A stretch of DNA of 11,811 nt from NCBI GenBank assembly GCA_030628445.1, contig DAOVQV010000019.1, forward strand, positions 1-11,811. Reading direction: 5' to 3'. The position numbers were made by a program, and so were the translations under genes. Below, piece by piece: positions 1-5,476 of the stretch (position 1 is its first letter; every line of letters begins with the position of its first letter). The DNA comes from Phycisphaerae bacterium (GTDB lineage: Bacteria > Planctomycetota > Phycisphaerae > SM23-33). The notes under the pieces are model-generated. The model saw only the letters and a program-made list of their open reading frames with translations. It did not search any database and had not been told where the DNA came from.

Positions 1-77
1 AGCTCGATCAGCGAAACCCCCGCCCGGCGCCGCCGGGGTCGAAGGGTGCGGTAATGTTGGGCGGATGTAACGGTCAT
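1..77 (-). CDS. Type IV prepilin-like pseudopilin, 5' fragment
   Basis: Only the first 25 codons and two bases of the next codon are in the window; the gene runs off the left edge. The reading is my own translation of the minus strand. It begins with an ATG at 77-75 that overlaps the TGA of the GspH-like gene (ATGA, 4 nt shared). The N-terminus is short and very basic (R13, R15-R18) and leads into A-G-V-S-L-I-E-L. This is a textbook class III (prepilin) signal: Gly20 at -1, Val21 as mature residue 1, and Glu25 as the conserved Glu at +5. A prepilin peptidase would cleave after Gly20 and methylate Val21. Following GspG-like and GspH-like genes, the usual next gene is a minor pseudopilin of GspI/PilV type. 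That is inference from gene order, because the globular domain is not visible. Confidence 0.8.
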   Translation of the reverse strand, partial: MTVTSAQHYRTLRPRRRRAGVSLIE

Positions 78-556
78 TGGGCGGTCGCCTTTCCGGTTAC
101 CGGGTCCAGGTCAATCCGTCTTTGGATATCGCCCACTGCAATGATGACGGTCCCGGCCGAGTCGGGTATGGCGTGAATGTTGAATATGACCACTTCGTCG
201 CCGCCGAAGTCAGCCGAGATGATCCTGGCCCGATACGGCTCGGCGGTAAGGTCCGTGATGTACGGCGCCGAGGCCTTCTTCAGGCTGGACACGCCGGAGA
301 TTTGCACCCGCCCGCCGGCTAGGTCGAAAGCGACCTCCTTCGGTTGGCTCGTGGTGGAGGCCTTGGCCCCCGCATAACGCAGGTCGCAGACGATCTGTCT
401 GGCTGCTACGTCGGCGCGGTACCGGGCTGTGGCGGAGGCGTATCTTGGGATGGCGATCACGGCCAGTACGGTCAATATCGCCAGCACGATTACCAGCTCA
501 AGGAGGCTGAAGGCCCCCCGGGCGGGGCGGGGCGCGTTTGTGCAGCTTTTGTTCAT
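74..556 (-). CDS. gspH: GspH/FimT-like minor pseudopilin
   Basis: A 160-aa protein with a type IV prepilin N-terminus: a basic leader (residues 1-15), then F-S-L-L-E-L and a hydrophobic helix to about residue 37 ending in I-P-R. Glu20 is the conserved Glu at +5, which places cleavage between Ala15 and Phe16. The -1 residue is therefore Ala rather than the usual Gly. The globular part (about 45-160) is rich in beta strands, contains the R-Q-I-V-C-D-L-R-Y-A-G helix stretch typical of GspH/FimT/FimU proteins, and ends in a short strand set near D-L-D-P-V-T-G-K. Such minor pseudopilins sit at or near the tip of the pseudopilus. The ATG at 556 has no strong Shine-Dalgarno sequence. The gene is 166 nt downstream of the GspG-like gene and overlaps the next prepilin by 4 nt. 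Confidence 0.82.
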   Translation of the reverse strand: MNKSCTNAPRPARGAFSLLELVIVLAILTVLAVIAIPRYASATARYRADVAARQIVCDLRYAGAKASTTSQPKEVAFDLAGGRVQISGVSSLKKASAPYITDLTAEPYRARIISADFGGDEVVIFNIHAIPDSAGTVIIAVGDIQRRIDLDPVTGKATAQ

Positions 557-662
557 CTACCAGCCCACAGCGTAATGTCAAGGAGCCGCGTCCGTCCCTG
601 CGCCAGGTCGGTAGCGGCTCCGGGTTCTTTGTTCTTCGTTCGTCTTGAGGCGGGGGCGCCTG

Positions 663-698
663 TTGCGCCCGGGATGGCCCCAGGGCGTCCCGGCGCAA
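663..698 (-). promoter_or_regulatory. Long hairpin between two pseudopilin genes
   Basis: Positions 663-674 and 688-698 are complementary over 11 pairs with one bulged base, and the 13-nt loop can itself form GCCC/GGGC. It lies in the 166-nt gap after the GspG-like gene. No run of T follows on the minus strand, so this is not a classical intrinsic terminator. It could be a 3'-end stabiliser or partial attenuator that keeps the upstream pseudopilin mRNA more abundant than the minor pseudopilins. The pairing is seen in the sequence; the function is inferred. Confidence 0.4.
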
Positions 699-722
699 GG
701 TAAAACTCCGCCGCCGGCGGGA

Positions 723-1196
723 TTAGTAGTCGCTGTACAGCTTGTCGGCGACGTCCATCTCAGTGGTGGTGTTGGCCCGGATATCGCCGGTGGTTTCGTT
801 GTAGATCCACCCCACGGTCGTACCGTCGATGTCGCTGATTCCGCTCTGGCCCTTCTTGGCGCCGACGGGGAGGGGCGGGACCTTCCGCATGTACGGTCCG
901 TAAATGTGCGTCGCATCCCTGCTCGCCTGGGCTGTCCCGGCGTTGTTGGTGTACTGCAGGAGCTGGTTTTGGATGTCGGTCTTCGTCGGAAACGATCCGG
1001 TGTGCTCGATTGCGTAGAGGTCTATCGCGTTTCTCAGCACGGCCAGGTCGCCGGAAAGGGCGGCGTCGGCGGCGCCGGCTGAGCCTCGGCTCATCCGCGG
1101 AATCGCGATCACCGCGATGATCCCAATGATCACCACGACAACTACCAACTCAAGCAGGCTGAACCCCTTGTTCTGCTTGGATCTTGTCTTGCTCAT
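723..1196 (-). CDS. gspG: GspG-like major pseudopilin
   Basis: A 157-aa prepilin. The leader is 11 residues with a basic N-terminus (K3, R5, K7, K10) and Gly11 at -1. The mature protein begins F-S-L-L-E-L at residue 12 with Glu16 at +5, followed by an unbroken hydrophobic helix ending A-I-P-R-M (31-35). The rest resembles GspG: a helix A-V-L-R-N-A-I-D-L-Y-A (52-62), a G-S-F-P-T turn (67-71), a G-P-Y-M segment followed by a proline-rich turn (100-110), and G-W-I-Y-N-E-T-T-G-D-I near the C-terminus (129-139), equivalent to the GspG W-x-Y-x-x-x-x-G strand. As GspG-type pseudopilin it would form the body of the inner-membrane pseudopilus. The ATG at 1196 has GGGAG 8 nt upstream (1205-1209). It is the first gene after a 202-nt gap with a possible promoter, so it may be transcribed more strongly than the upstream genes. 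Confidence 0.88.
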   Translation of the reverse strand: MSKTRSKQNKGFSLLELVVVVVIIGIIAVIAIPRMSRGSAGAADAALSGDLAVLRNAIDLYAIEHTGSFPTKTDIQNQLLQYTNNAGTAQASRDATHIYGPYMRKVPPLPVGAKKGQSGISDIDGTTVGWIYNETTGDIRANTTTEMDVADKLYSDY

Positions 1197-1204
1197 TCGA
1201 ATGT

Positions 1205-1209
1205 CTCCC
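1205..1209 (-). promoter_or_regulatory. Ribosome binding site of the GspG-like gene
   Basis: Minus-strand GGGAG lies 8 nt before the ATG at 1196. It supports this start, which also gives a leader of ordinary length. Confidence 0.6.
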
Positions 1210-1274
1210 GGAGATTAATTGATGCTCACGGTTAGTTACGGCGGCCTATTGTTCAATATGACCACACGTCTTGT

Positions 1275-1280
1275 CTTGTA
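1275..1280 (-). promoter_or_regulatory. Possible -10 box for the pseudopilin genes
   Basis: Minus-strand TACAAG would place a transcription start near 1268-1270. The centre of the CRP-like site (1311.5) would then lie at about -41.5 to -43.5, the geometry of class II CRP-activated promoters, where a good -35 is not needed. The hexamer alone is a poor match, and only the spacing to the operator makes it worth listing. Confidence 0.25.
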
Positions 1281-1300
1281 GTTCGTGATCGTCAATTTGC

Positions 1301-1322
1301 TTGTGTGACTTAACTTACACAA
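1301..1322. promoter_or_regulatory. CRP/FNR-family-like operator
   Basis: A 22-bp near-palindrome with 6-nt perfect outer arms (TTGTGT / ACACAA). Read in the CRP register it is TGTGA-N6-TTACA, matching nine of the ten core bases of TGTGA-N6-TCACA. It lies in the 202-nt gap upstream of the GspG-like gene, centred about 115 nt before its ATG. A CRP/FNR-family activator or repressor is the natural candidate. Which family member, and which ligand, cannot be told from the site. Confidence 0.45.
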
Positions 1323-1398
1323 AAGGTGTTTCTTGCCGGGCGTCTGCGGCGATTGGTAAGGTTCCGATGTCGCACGTAATCCCCCCTTGTCCCGATCG

Positions 1399-1950
1399 TT
1401 ACCTCTCAGACGCCGTCTGGAGCTTCAGCACCACTCGCTGGTCGTCGGACTCAAAGACAGCCGTGCTCTGGGTGATGGACACCAGCGTGAACCCGTCAAG
1501 CTGCCGCCCGACGAGCAGGCAGCGGTCGTCCACCACCGCCCTGGAGCCCCTGTCGCTTACCATAACGGCGCGGAGCTGATGGTTTTGGGCGAACTTATCG
1601 GCCGCATCCGGTTGGGGTTCGCGAGCCGTCTGCTCGACATACTCAGTCATCCAGGCCTGTGGCGGCCTAAACGCGTCCGGCGCACTTCCCAGGTGCAGTT
1701 GCTGCGAGACGGCTAGCTTGTCCAGTCGTTTGGCTAGTGAGTCTTTGGGCTTGGCGGCGGTGCGTTGGGGCGGCTCGGGCGGGTCAGCAACGGGCTTCTC
1801 CCGTACGGTCTTTTCGCTTGCAACTGGGCTCGCTGCTGTCGCTTCGCTGGGTCCGGTAGGCGAGCGACGCAGAAGGCGACCCGCGGTCACAGCGGCCAGT
1901 GCAAGCGCAAGGGCCGCAATTAGCACCAATTGCCGTTTAGATAACTTCAT
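1399..1950 (-). CDS. PilP/GspC-like HR-domain inner-membrane protein
   Basis: A 183-aa protein with one N-terminal membrane segment (about 7-25, preceded by K2, K5, R6), a Pro/Ala/Glu/Lys-rich flexible linker (about 30-70), a helical stretch (70-115) and a small C-terminal beta domain (about 120-178). The last part has the pattern of the GspC/PilP HR domain: V-M-V-S-D-R-G-S-R-A-V-V-D-D, then L-V-G-R-Q-L-D-G-F-T-L-V-S-I, then V-F-E-S-D-D-Q-R-V-V-L-K-L. In these families the domain binds the N0 domain of the outer-membrane secretin. Unlike most PilP proteins it has no lipobox Cys near the N-terminus, and unlike many GspC proteins it has no PDZ domain. Its position directly after PilO is that of pilP. 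The ATG at 1950 follows a 50-nt gap with no clear Shine-Dalgarno. The family call rests on pattern and position. Confidence 0.62.
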   Translation of the reverse strand: MKLSKRQLVLIAALALALAAVTAGRLLRRSPTGPSEATAASPVASEKTVREKPVADPPEPPQRTAAKPKDSLAKRLDKLAVSQQLHLGSAPDAFRPPQAWMTEYVEQTAREPQPDAADKFAQNHQLRAVMVSDRGSRAVVDDRCLLVGRQLDGFTLVSITQSTAVFESDDQRVVLKLQTASER

Positions 1951-2000
1951 AGCACTTCAAGTAGAGGATATGAAATCGCCGCAGGCAAATGCGGGCGGGG

Positions 2001-2576
2001 TTATTTCTGGTTCCCCCCGGCGGGGGAGGCGGCGTACCAGAACAGTTGGAAACGGAACGTCCCGGGTGTCCCTGGGTGTTGGGGGTCGCCGGATATTTCA
2101 AAGCCCGATATGCCCGTATCAGGGAAGCCCTCCGAAAGCCTGTGAAGAAACAGCGCGCTTGTCTTGAACTTACCGACACCGGCCAGGTCGATCGGCACTA
2201 TGTTGTATTTGCTGCCCTTATGGATCTTACCCAGTTGGATGCGGTTCGTTTTAAGTCCGCACTTGTTTACCAGTTCGGTCAGGCTCACGATTTGCCGATT
2301 GAGGTGCTTGATAGGGCGAAGCGTGATCTTGGTCTTGGCGAGTCGCCGGCGGACGGACTGTAGTTCCTTCTTAAGTGAAGCGACGGAGGAGGCCAACTGC
2401 GAGGCCCTTCGCTGCTGGTCCGCCAGGTCTCCCTGCTGTTGTTCCAGGGCCGCGTGCTGGTGCATCAGCGGGCTCATCCCGCCGAAGTACACCCCCGCAG
2501 AGGCGGCGATGCAGAACACCACCCCGGCGGCATCGATTCGCCAGTGGATCCGTTTTTTCACTGTCGACAGTCTCAT
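2001..2576 (-). CDS. pilO: PilO/GspM-like alignment-complex protein
   Basis: A 191-aa bitopic inner-membrane protein: a short basic cytoplasmic tail (R2, K7, K8, R9), a membrane segment at about 14-33, a Gln/Leu/Arg-rich coiled coil at about 40-82, then a periplasmic alpha/beta domain (about 90-182) of the ferredoxin-like type seen in PilO and GspM. The K-F-K-T-S-A-L-F-L-H-R-L-S segment (136-148) corresponds to the helix that follows the first strand pair in PilO. PilO pairs with PilN in the periplasm and links the cytoplasmic PilM-PilN unit to PilP and the secretin. The gene starts 4 nt after the PilN stop (TAG at 2583-2581), so it is probably translated by coupling; no good separate Shine-Dalgarno is visible. 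Sequence identity in this family is always low, and the call depends on architecture plus position. Confidence 0.75.
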   Translation of the reverse strand: MRLSTVKKRIHWRIDAAGVVFCIAASAGVYFGGMSPLMHQHAALEQQQGDLADQQRRASQLASSVASLKKELQSVRRRLAKTKITLRPIKHLNRQIVSLTELVNKCGLKTNRIQLGKIHKGSKYNIVPIDLAGVGKFKTSALFLHRLSEGFPDTGISGFEISGDPQHPGTPGTFRFQLFWYAASPAGGNQK

Positions 2577-2580
2577 CAGT

Positions 2581-3186
2581 CTAGATCGAACACTCGATAT
2601 TGAACGCGACAGCTTCGCCGGTAAGGAAAGGCTGGCGGTCGCTTTTCATCAGCTTGACTTCGTCGAACAGCTCAATGCGCTCCAATCGGAGCACGAAGCG
2701 GGACACACCTGTCTGCGTCTGGCCGAACCCGCTGAGGGAAAGCTTGTACCGCCGCTGTCCCAGCGGGACCTCCTTCGGGTACGACGCGGGCGTCTGGGGG
2801 CCTCCGGAGACGTCGCTGTCAAGCAGGCTCAGTTTGCAGTCGTTCAGGACGACCTGCTCGCCGAGTTCTTCCGCCAGCAGGACGAGGAGCTTGGACCAGT
2901 CGGGCTGATTCCCCATTGCCTCGCTTGCCTCCAAGGCCGCCTGGACCTGGGGAAGCTGGCGTCTATACCGGCGGATCGCACGGTCGGATTCGCTGATCTG
3001 GCGGGCGGTTGACTCGATCCTGTCGCTGAGGCCCAAGTCATGGCGGCCCCACATCGCGTAGCAGATACCCAGGCCCGCCGACAATATCACCGCATACCCG
3101 CAGCAAAGGGCGATCCAGACGCGCAGACGGGCGTGGCGCTGTTTGGCGGCGAGTCTGTCGGAGGGTATTAGGTTGACGTTGATCAT
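2581..3186 (-). CDS. pilN: PilN/GspL-C-like alignment-complex protein
   Basis: A 201-aa protein. I chose the ATG at 3186, not the in-frame start at 3273: the later start gives the canonical PilN tail M-I-N-V-N-L-I-P-S (family motif I-N-L-L-P), lies 11 nt after the PilM stop, and has GAGGG 7 nt upstream. The early start would overlap PilM by 76 nt and add a non-homologous tail. The N-I-P-type tail is what docks into a groove of PilM. It is followed by a membrane segment (about 23-45), a charged coiled coil (50-90), and a periplasmic domain (95-201) with the helix D-W-S-K-L-L-V-L-L-A-E-E-L (96-108) and a beta sheet containing Y-K-L-S-L-S-G-F-G (147-155), typical of PilN. It would form a heterodimer with PilO. 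Confidence 0.82.
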   Translation of the reverse strand: MINVNLIPSDRLAAKQRHARLRVWIALCCGYAVILSAGLGICYAMWGRHDLGLSDRIESTARQISESDRAIRRYRRQLPQVQAALEASEAMGNQPDWSKLLVLLAEELGEQVVLNDCKLSLLDSDVSGGPQTPASYPKEVPLGQRRYKLSLSGFGQTQTGVSRFVLRLERIELFDEVKLMKSDRQPFLTGEAVAFNIECSI

Positions 3187-3197
3187 CCGTTTAGCCC

Positions 3198-4250
3198 TCA
3201 GAAGTATTGTGCCAGGCCCACCGCCAACGTCAGCGAGGCGTTGGAAGCCTTCGGTAGAATCGACCGCGGACACTGTGCCACAACCGTTGGGTTTACGCTT
3301 ATGACCTCCGGGGCGAGCACCGAGCCGAGAAACTCGCTCAGTCCGGGAATCGCCGCTGTCCCCCCGACAAGCAGCACTCGCGTGACACCCCCCTGGGCGT
3401 ACTGATTGGCTATGTAGGAGAACGGCGCCTGTAGTTCTTCCGCCATCGCCCCGAAATGTCGCCCGAGCACCTTGGCGAACTGCTCACGGTAGTGTTCGTC
3501 GAGGTGTTCGGATCCTTCACTACCGAACCCAATGGTCTCAAGGACGCGTTCGGCGGTCTCCAGGTCCAGTTGGAACTTCTCGCAGGTGGACTGAAGCAGT
3601 GGGGCGGCGCCGGCTTCGGGGAGGGACCGTTCGTATGCAACGACGCCGTGGCAGATGACGGACAGGTAAGCCCCGTTCCACCCAAGGTCGAGGATCGCGG
3701 TGCTCCCGGGTTCCGGGGCCAGCACCGGCTCACATGCACGGGCCGCTGCCCAACTCCGCACGTCGAAGGCCTTGACGTCCATGCCCGCCGCTTCGAATGC
3801 ATCAAGGAGCTGGTTCGCTTCGTCATGCGAGCAGCCCACAGCCATTACTTGTGCCGAATTCCTGGCGTGGGTGGGAGAGGGTAGGTCCCAATATGACATC
3901 TCGAACGAGTTGGGCGCAAGTTTGTGCATCCGTGCCAGCTCCATTCGGGCAATCTGATCCAGAGACGCTCCCGACCCACGCGCCGGTAGCTCCAGAATAC
4001 CCGTCAGAAGCTTCTCGCTCGGGACGGCCAGGACCACCTGGTTGTCCGTGAACCCTTGTCGGTGTAGGATGGATCGCAGGTTCTGGACCTCTTCGTGGTC
4101 GATGTGAGCGCCGGGGGTGCTTCTGGGGATCGCGCAGAGGGCCTCGATGCGCCACCCCTTCCGCGTGCGGGTTAGCTGGGCTGCCTTTGTCACCCGATCG
4201 CCCAGGTCGATCCCTATCGGCGTCCTGGCGGATGCGGATACCCCTGTCAT
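3198..4250 (-). CDS. pilM: PilM-like actin-fold ATPase
   Basis: A 350-aa cytoplasmic protein of the PilM/FtsA actin-like family. The nucleotide-binding signatures are visible in order: phosphate-1 G-I-D-L-G-D (13-18), phosphate-2 I-L-D-L-G-W (186-191, Asp188 and Gly190), and the adenosine motif V-L-L-V-G-G-T-A-A (292-300), with V-L-A-V-P (73-77) as the usual 1A/1C-domain strand. The length is normal for PilM (about 350 aa). PilM binds the N-terminal tail of PilN, encoded next, and the assembly ATPase on the cytoplasmic face. The start is firm: the ATG at 4250 overlaps the GspF stop (ATGA) and has a consensus GGAGGT 5 nt upstream, inside the last codons of gspF. A free-standing PilM, rather than the fused GspL of classical T2SS, marks the platform as T4P-type. 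Confidence 0.92.
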   Translation of the reverse strand: MTGVSASARTPIGIDLGDRVTKAAQLTRTRKGWRIEALCAIPRSTPGAHIDHEEVQNLRSILHRQGFTDNQVVLAVPSEKLLTGILELPARGSGASLDQIARMELARMHKLAPNSFEMSYWDLPSPTHARNSAQVMAVGCSHDEANQLLDAFEAAGMDVKAFDVRSWAAARACEPVLAPEPGSTAILDLGWNGAYLSVICHGVVAYERSLPEAGAAPLLQSTCEKFQLDLETAERVLETIGFGSEGSEHLDEHYREQFAKVLGRHFGAMAEELQAPFSYIANQYAQGGVTRVLLVGGTAAIPGLSEFLGSVLAPEVISVNPTVVAQCPRSILPKASNASLTLAVGLAQYF

Positions 4251-5476
4251 GCACCACCTCCGTATGTCATTGATGTGAGGTCGAACAGAGGCATGAACAT
4301 GCTGATGGCGACCACGCCCACGACGATCCCCATGAGGATCAGGATTACCGGTTCGATAATGCTTGTCAGCGATCGGATGATGATTTCATTTTCATCGTCC
4401 AGGAAGTCTGCCACGTGCAGCAGCAGGAGGCCCAGCTTTCCGCTTTGTTCGCCGCTGCGTATCGCACCGCAGACGATTGGGCTGATCAGGTCCATATCGG
4501 TAAAGGCTGAGTACATGGGCTCTCCACGGGAGACGAGATCCTCGGCTCTGATGATCAACTCGGTGTAGTGGACGTTCCCGGCCGCGTTCCTGGTCAGCCT
4601 CAGCGCCTCCAACACCGGAACATGTCCTTCCAGCAGGACACCAAGCAGCCGCGTTATCCGGGCCGTGGCGAAACTCCTGGTGATACGCCCAAGCTGCGGG
4701 ACCCTTAAGGCGGCCGTGTCCCTGGCGCGCCTCCCGGCCGGTGTCGCCAGCCAACCTTTCAGGGCCGCTGCTGACCCGATCAGCGCCAACAGCACCGCCC
4801 ACCAGTACGATTGTGCCAAACTGCCCACTACCACCAGCATCTGCGTGCTCGCCGGGAGAGGGACGTCCAACGACTCGAACAACCCCGCGAACTTGGGCAC
4901 GACGAACGTCAGAAGAAGCGACAAGACGCTTACGGCTACGAACAGCAGCAGGCACGGGTAGACCATCGCCCCGACGATTGCGTTGCGAACGTGCAGTTCT
5001 TTTTGTTTGAAACTCGACAGACGTTCCAGCATGGGCACCAGGTTCCCGCTGGACTCGCCCGCAGCGATCAAGCTGCAGTAGACCGGATCGAAATAGTCCG
5101 AGCGGGCTTCCATCGCCTCTGCCAGCGACGACCCTTCTTCGACGCGCAGGCGGGTTTGTGCGATGGTGATGCGCCAGGGGCCTTCCTTTGTCTGGCGATG
5201 GAGGGCCTCCAGTGCCTCGACCAGGGGCGTCCCGGACAGAACAAGCACGGAAAGCTGTCGAGTGAACACCGCCAGGTTCTTCAGGCGGCGGGCCTGTCCG
5301 AACCGAAAGCCCGATTCGCGCCGGGATGTCGTCGGGCGGGCGGCGTCCTCGGTCAGGTTGATTGGGTACAAGCCCTTGCGGTGCAAGATCTCCGAAGCGC
5401 TGCCGATGTTGGGAGCTTCTATGGTGTCGGTGAGCTCCTTTCCCGACTTGTCACACGCTCGGTAGGTGAATCTCAT
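4247..5476 (-). CDS. gspF: GspF/PilC inner-membrane platform protein
   Basis: A 409-aa protein of the usual family length. It has the N-terminal M-R-F-T-Y-R-A motif, then two copies of the T2SSF domain (about 67-190 and 268-391). Each copy carries a conserved A-x-x-T/A-R-x-L/I helix (F-T-R-Q-L-S-V-L at 71-78; A-R-I-T-R-L-L-G-V-L at 272-281) and a G-E-x-S-G loop (A-G-E-S-S-G at 139-144; S-G-E-Q-S-G at 341-346). Membrane segments are at about 168-192, 213-237 and 374-398. It anchors the assembly ATPase at the inner membrane. The reading frame is open to 5563, but I set the start at the ATG at 5476, which overlaps the GspE stop (ATGA) and begins the conserved N-terminus. The C-terminal Y-G-G-G-A is encoded by bases that also serve as the Shine-Dalgarno sequence of pilM. 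Confidence 0.94.
   Translation of the reverse strand: MRFTYRACDKSGKELTDTIEAPNIGSASEILHRKGLYPINLTEDAARPTTSRRESGFRFGQARRLKNLAVFTRQLSVLVLSGTPLVEALEALHRQTKEGPWRITIAQTRLRVEEGSSLAEAMEARSDYFDPVYCSLIAAGESSGNLVPMLERLSSFKQKELHVRNAIVGAMVYPCLLLFVAVSVLSLLLTFVVPKFAGLFESLDVPLPASTQMLVVVGSLAQSYWWAVLLALIGSAAALKGWLATPAGRRARDTAALRVPQLGRITRSFATARITRLLGVLLEGHVPVLEALRLTRNAAGNVHYTELIIRAEDLVSRGEPMYSAFTDMDLISPIVCGAIRSGEQSGKLGLLLLHVADFLDDENEIIIRSLTSIIEPVILILMGIVVGVVAISMFMPLFDLTSMTYGGGA
4256..4261 (-). promoter_or_regulatory. Consensus ribosome binding site of pilM inside gspF
   Basis: Minus-strand GGAGGT lies 5 nt before the pilM ATG at 4250. It overlaps the last Gly codons of gspF, so one stretch both ends GspF with Gly-Gly-Gly-Ala and loads ribosomes for PilM. 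Confidence 0.8.

Noticed and set aside
715..740. Intrinsic terminator right after the GspG-like gene (G+C-rich palindrome then TTTT on the minus strand)
   Set aside because: The palindrome CCGCCGGCGG has no room for a loop, leaving only a 3-bp stem, and the T run is four bases. Too weak to call.
1290..1295. TTGACG on the minus strand as a -35 box
   Set aside because: No acceptable -10 lies 16-18 nt further on. The TACAAG at 1275-1280 is only 9 nt away.
2164..3012. 282-codon plus-strand open frame opposite pilN and pilO
   Set aside because: It is antisense to genes with clear family architecture and shows no domain pattern of its own.
3187..3273. Upstream extension of the pilN frame to 3273
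   Set aside because: It would overlap pilM by 76 nt and precede the canonical N-L-I-P tail. The ATG at 3186 has a Shine-Dalgarno sequence and a normal length.
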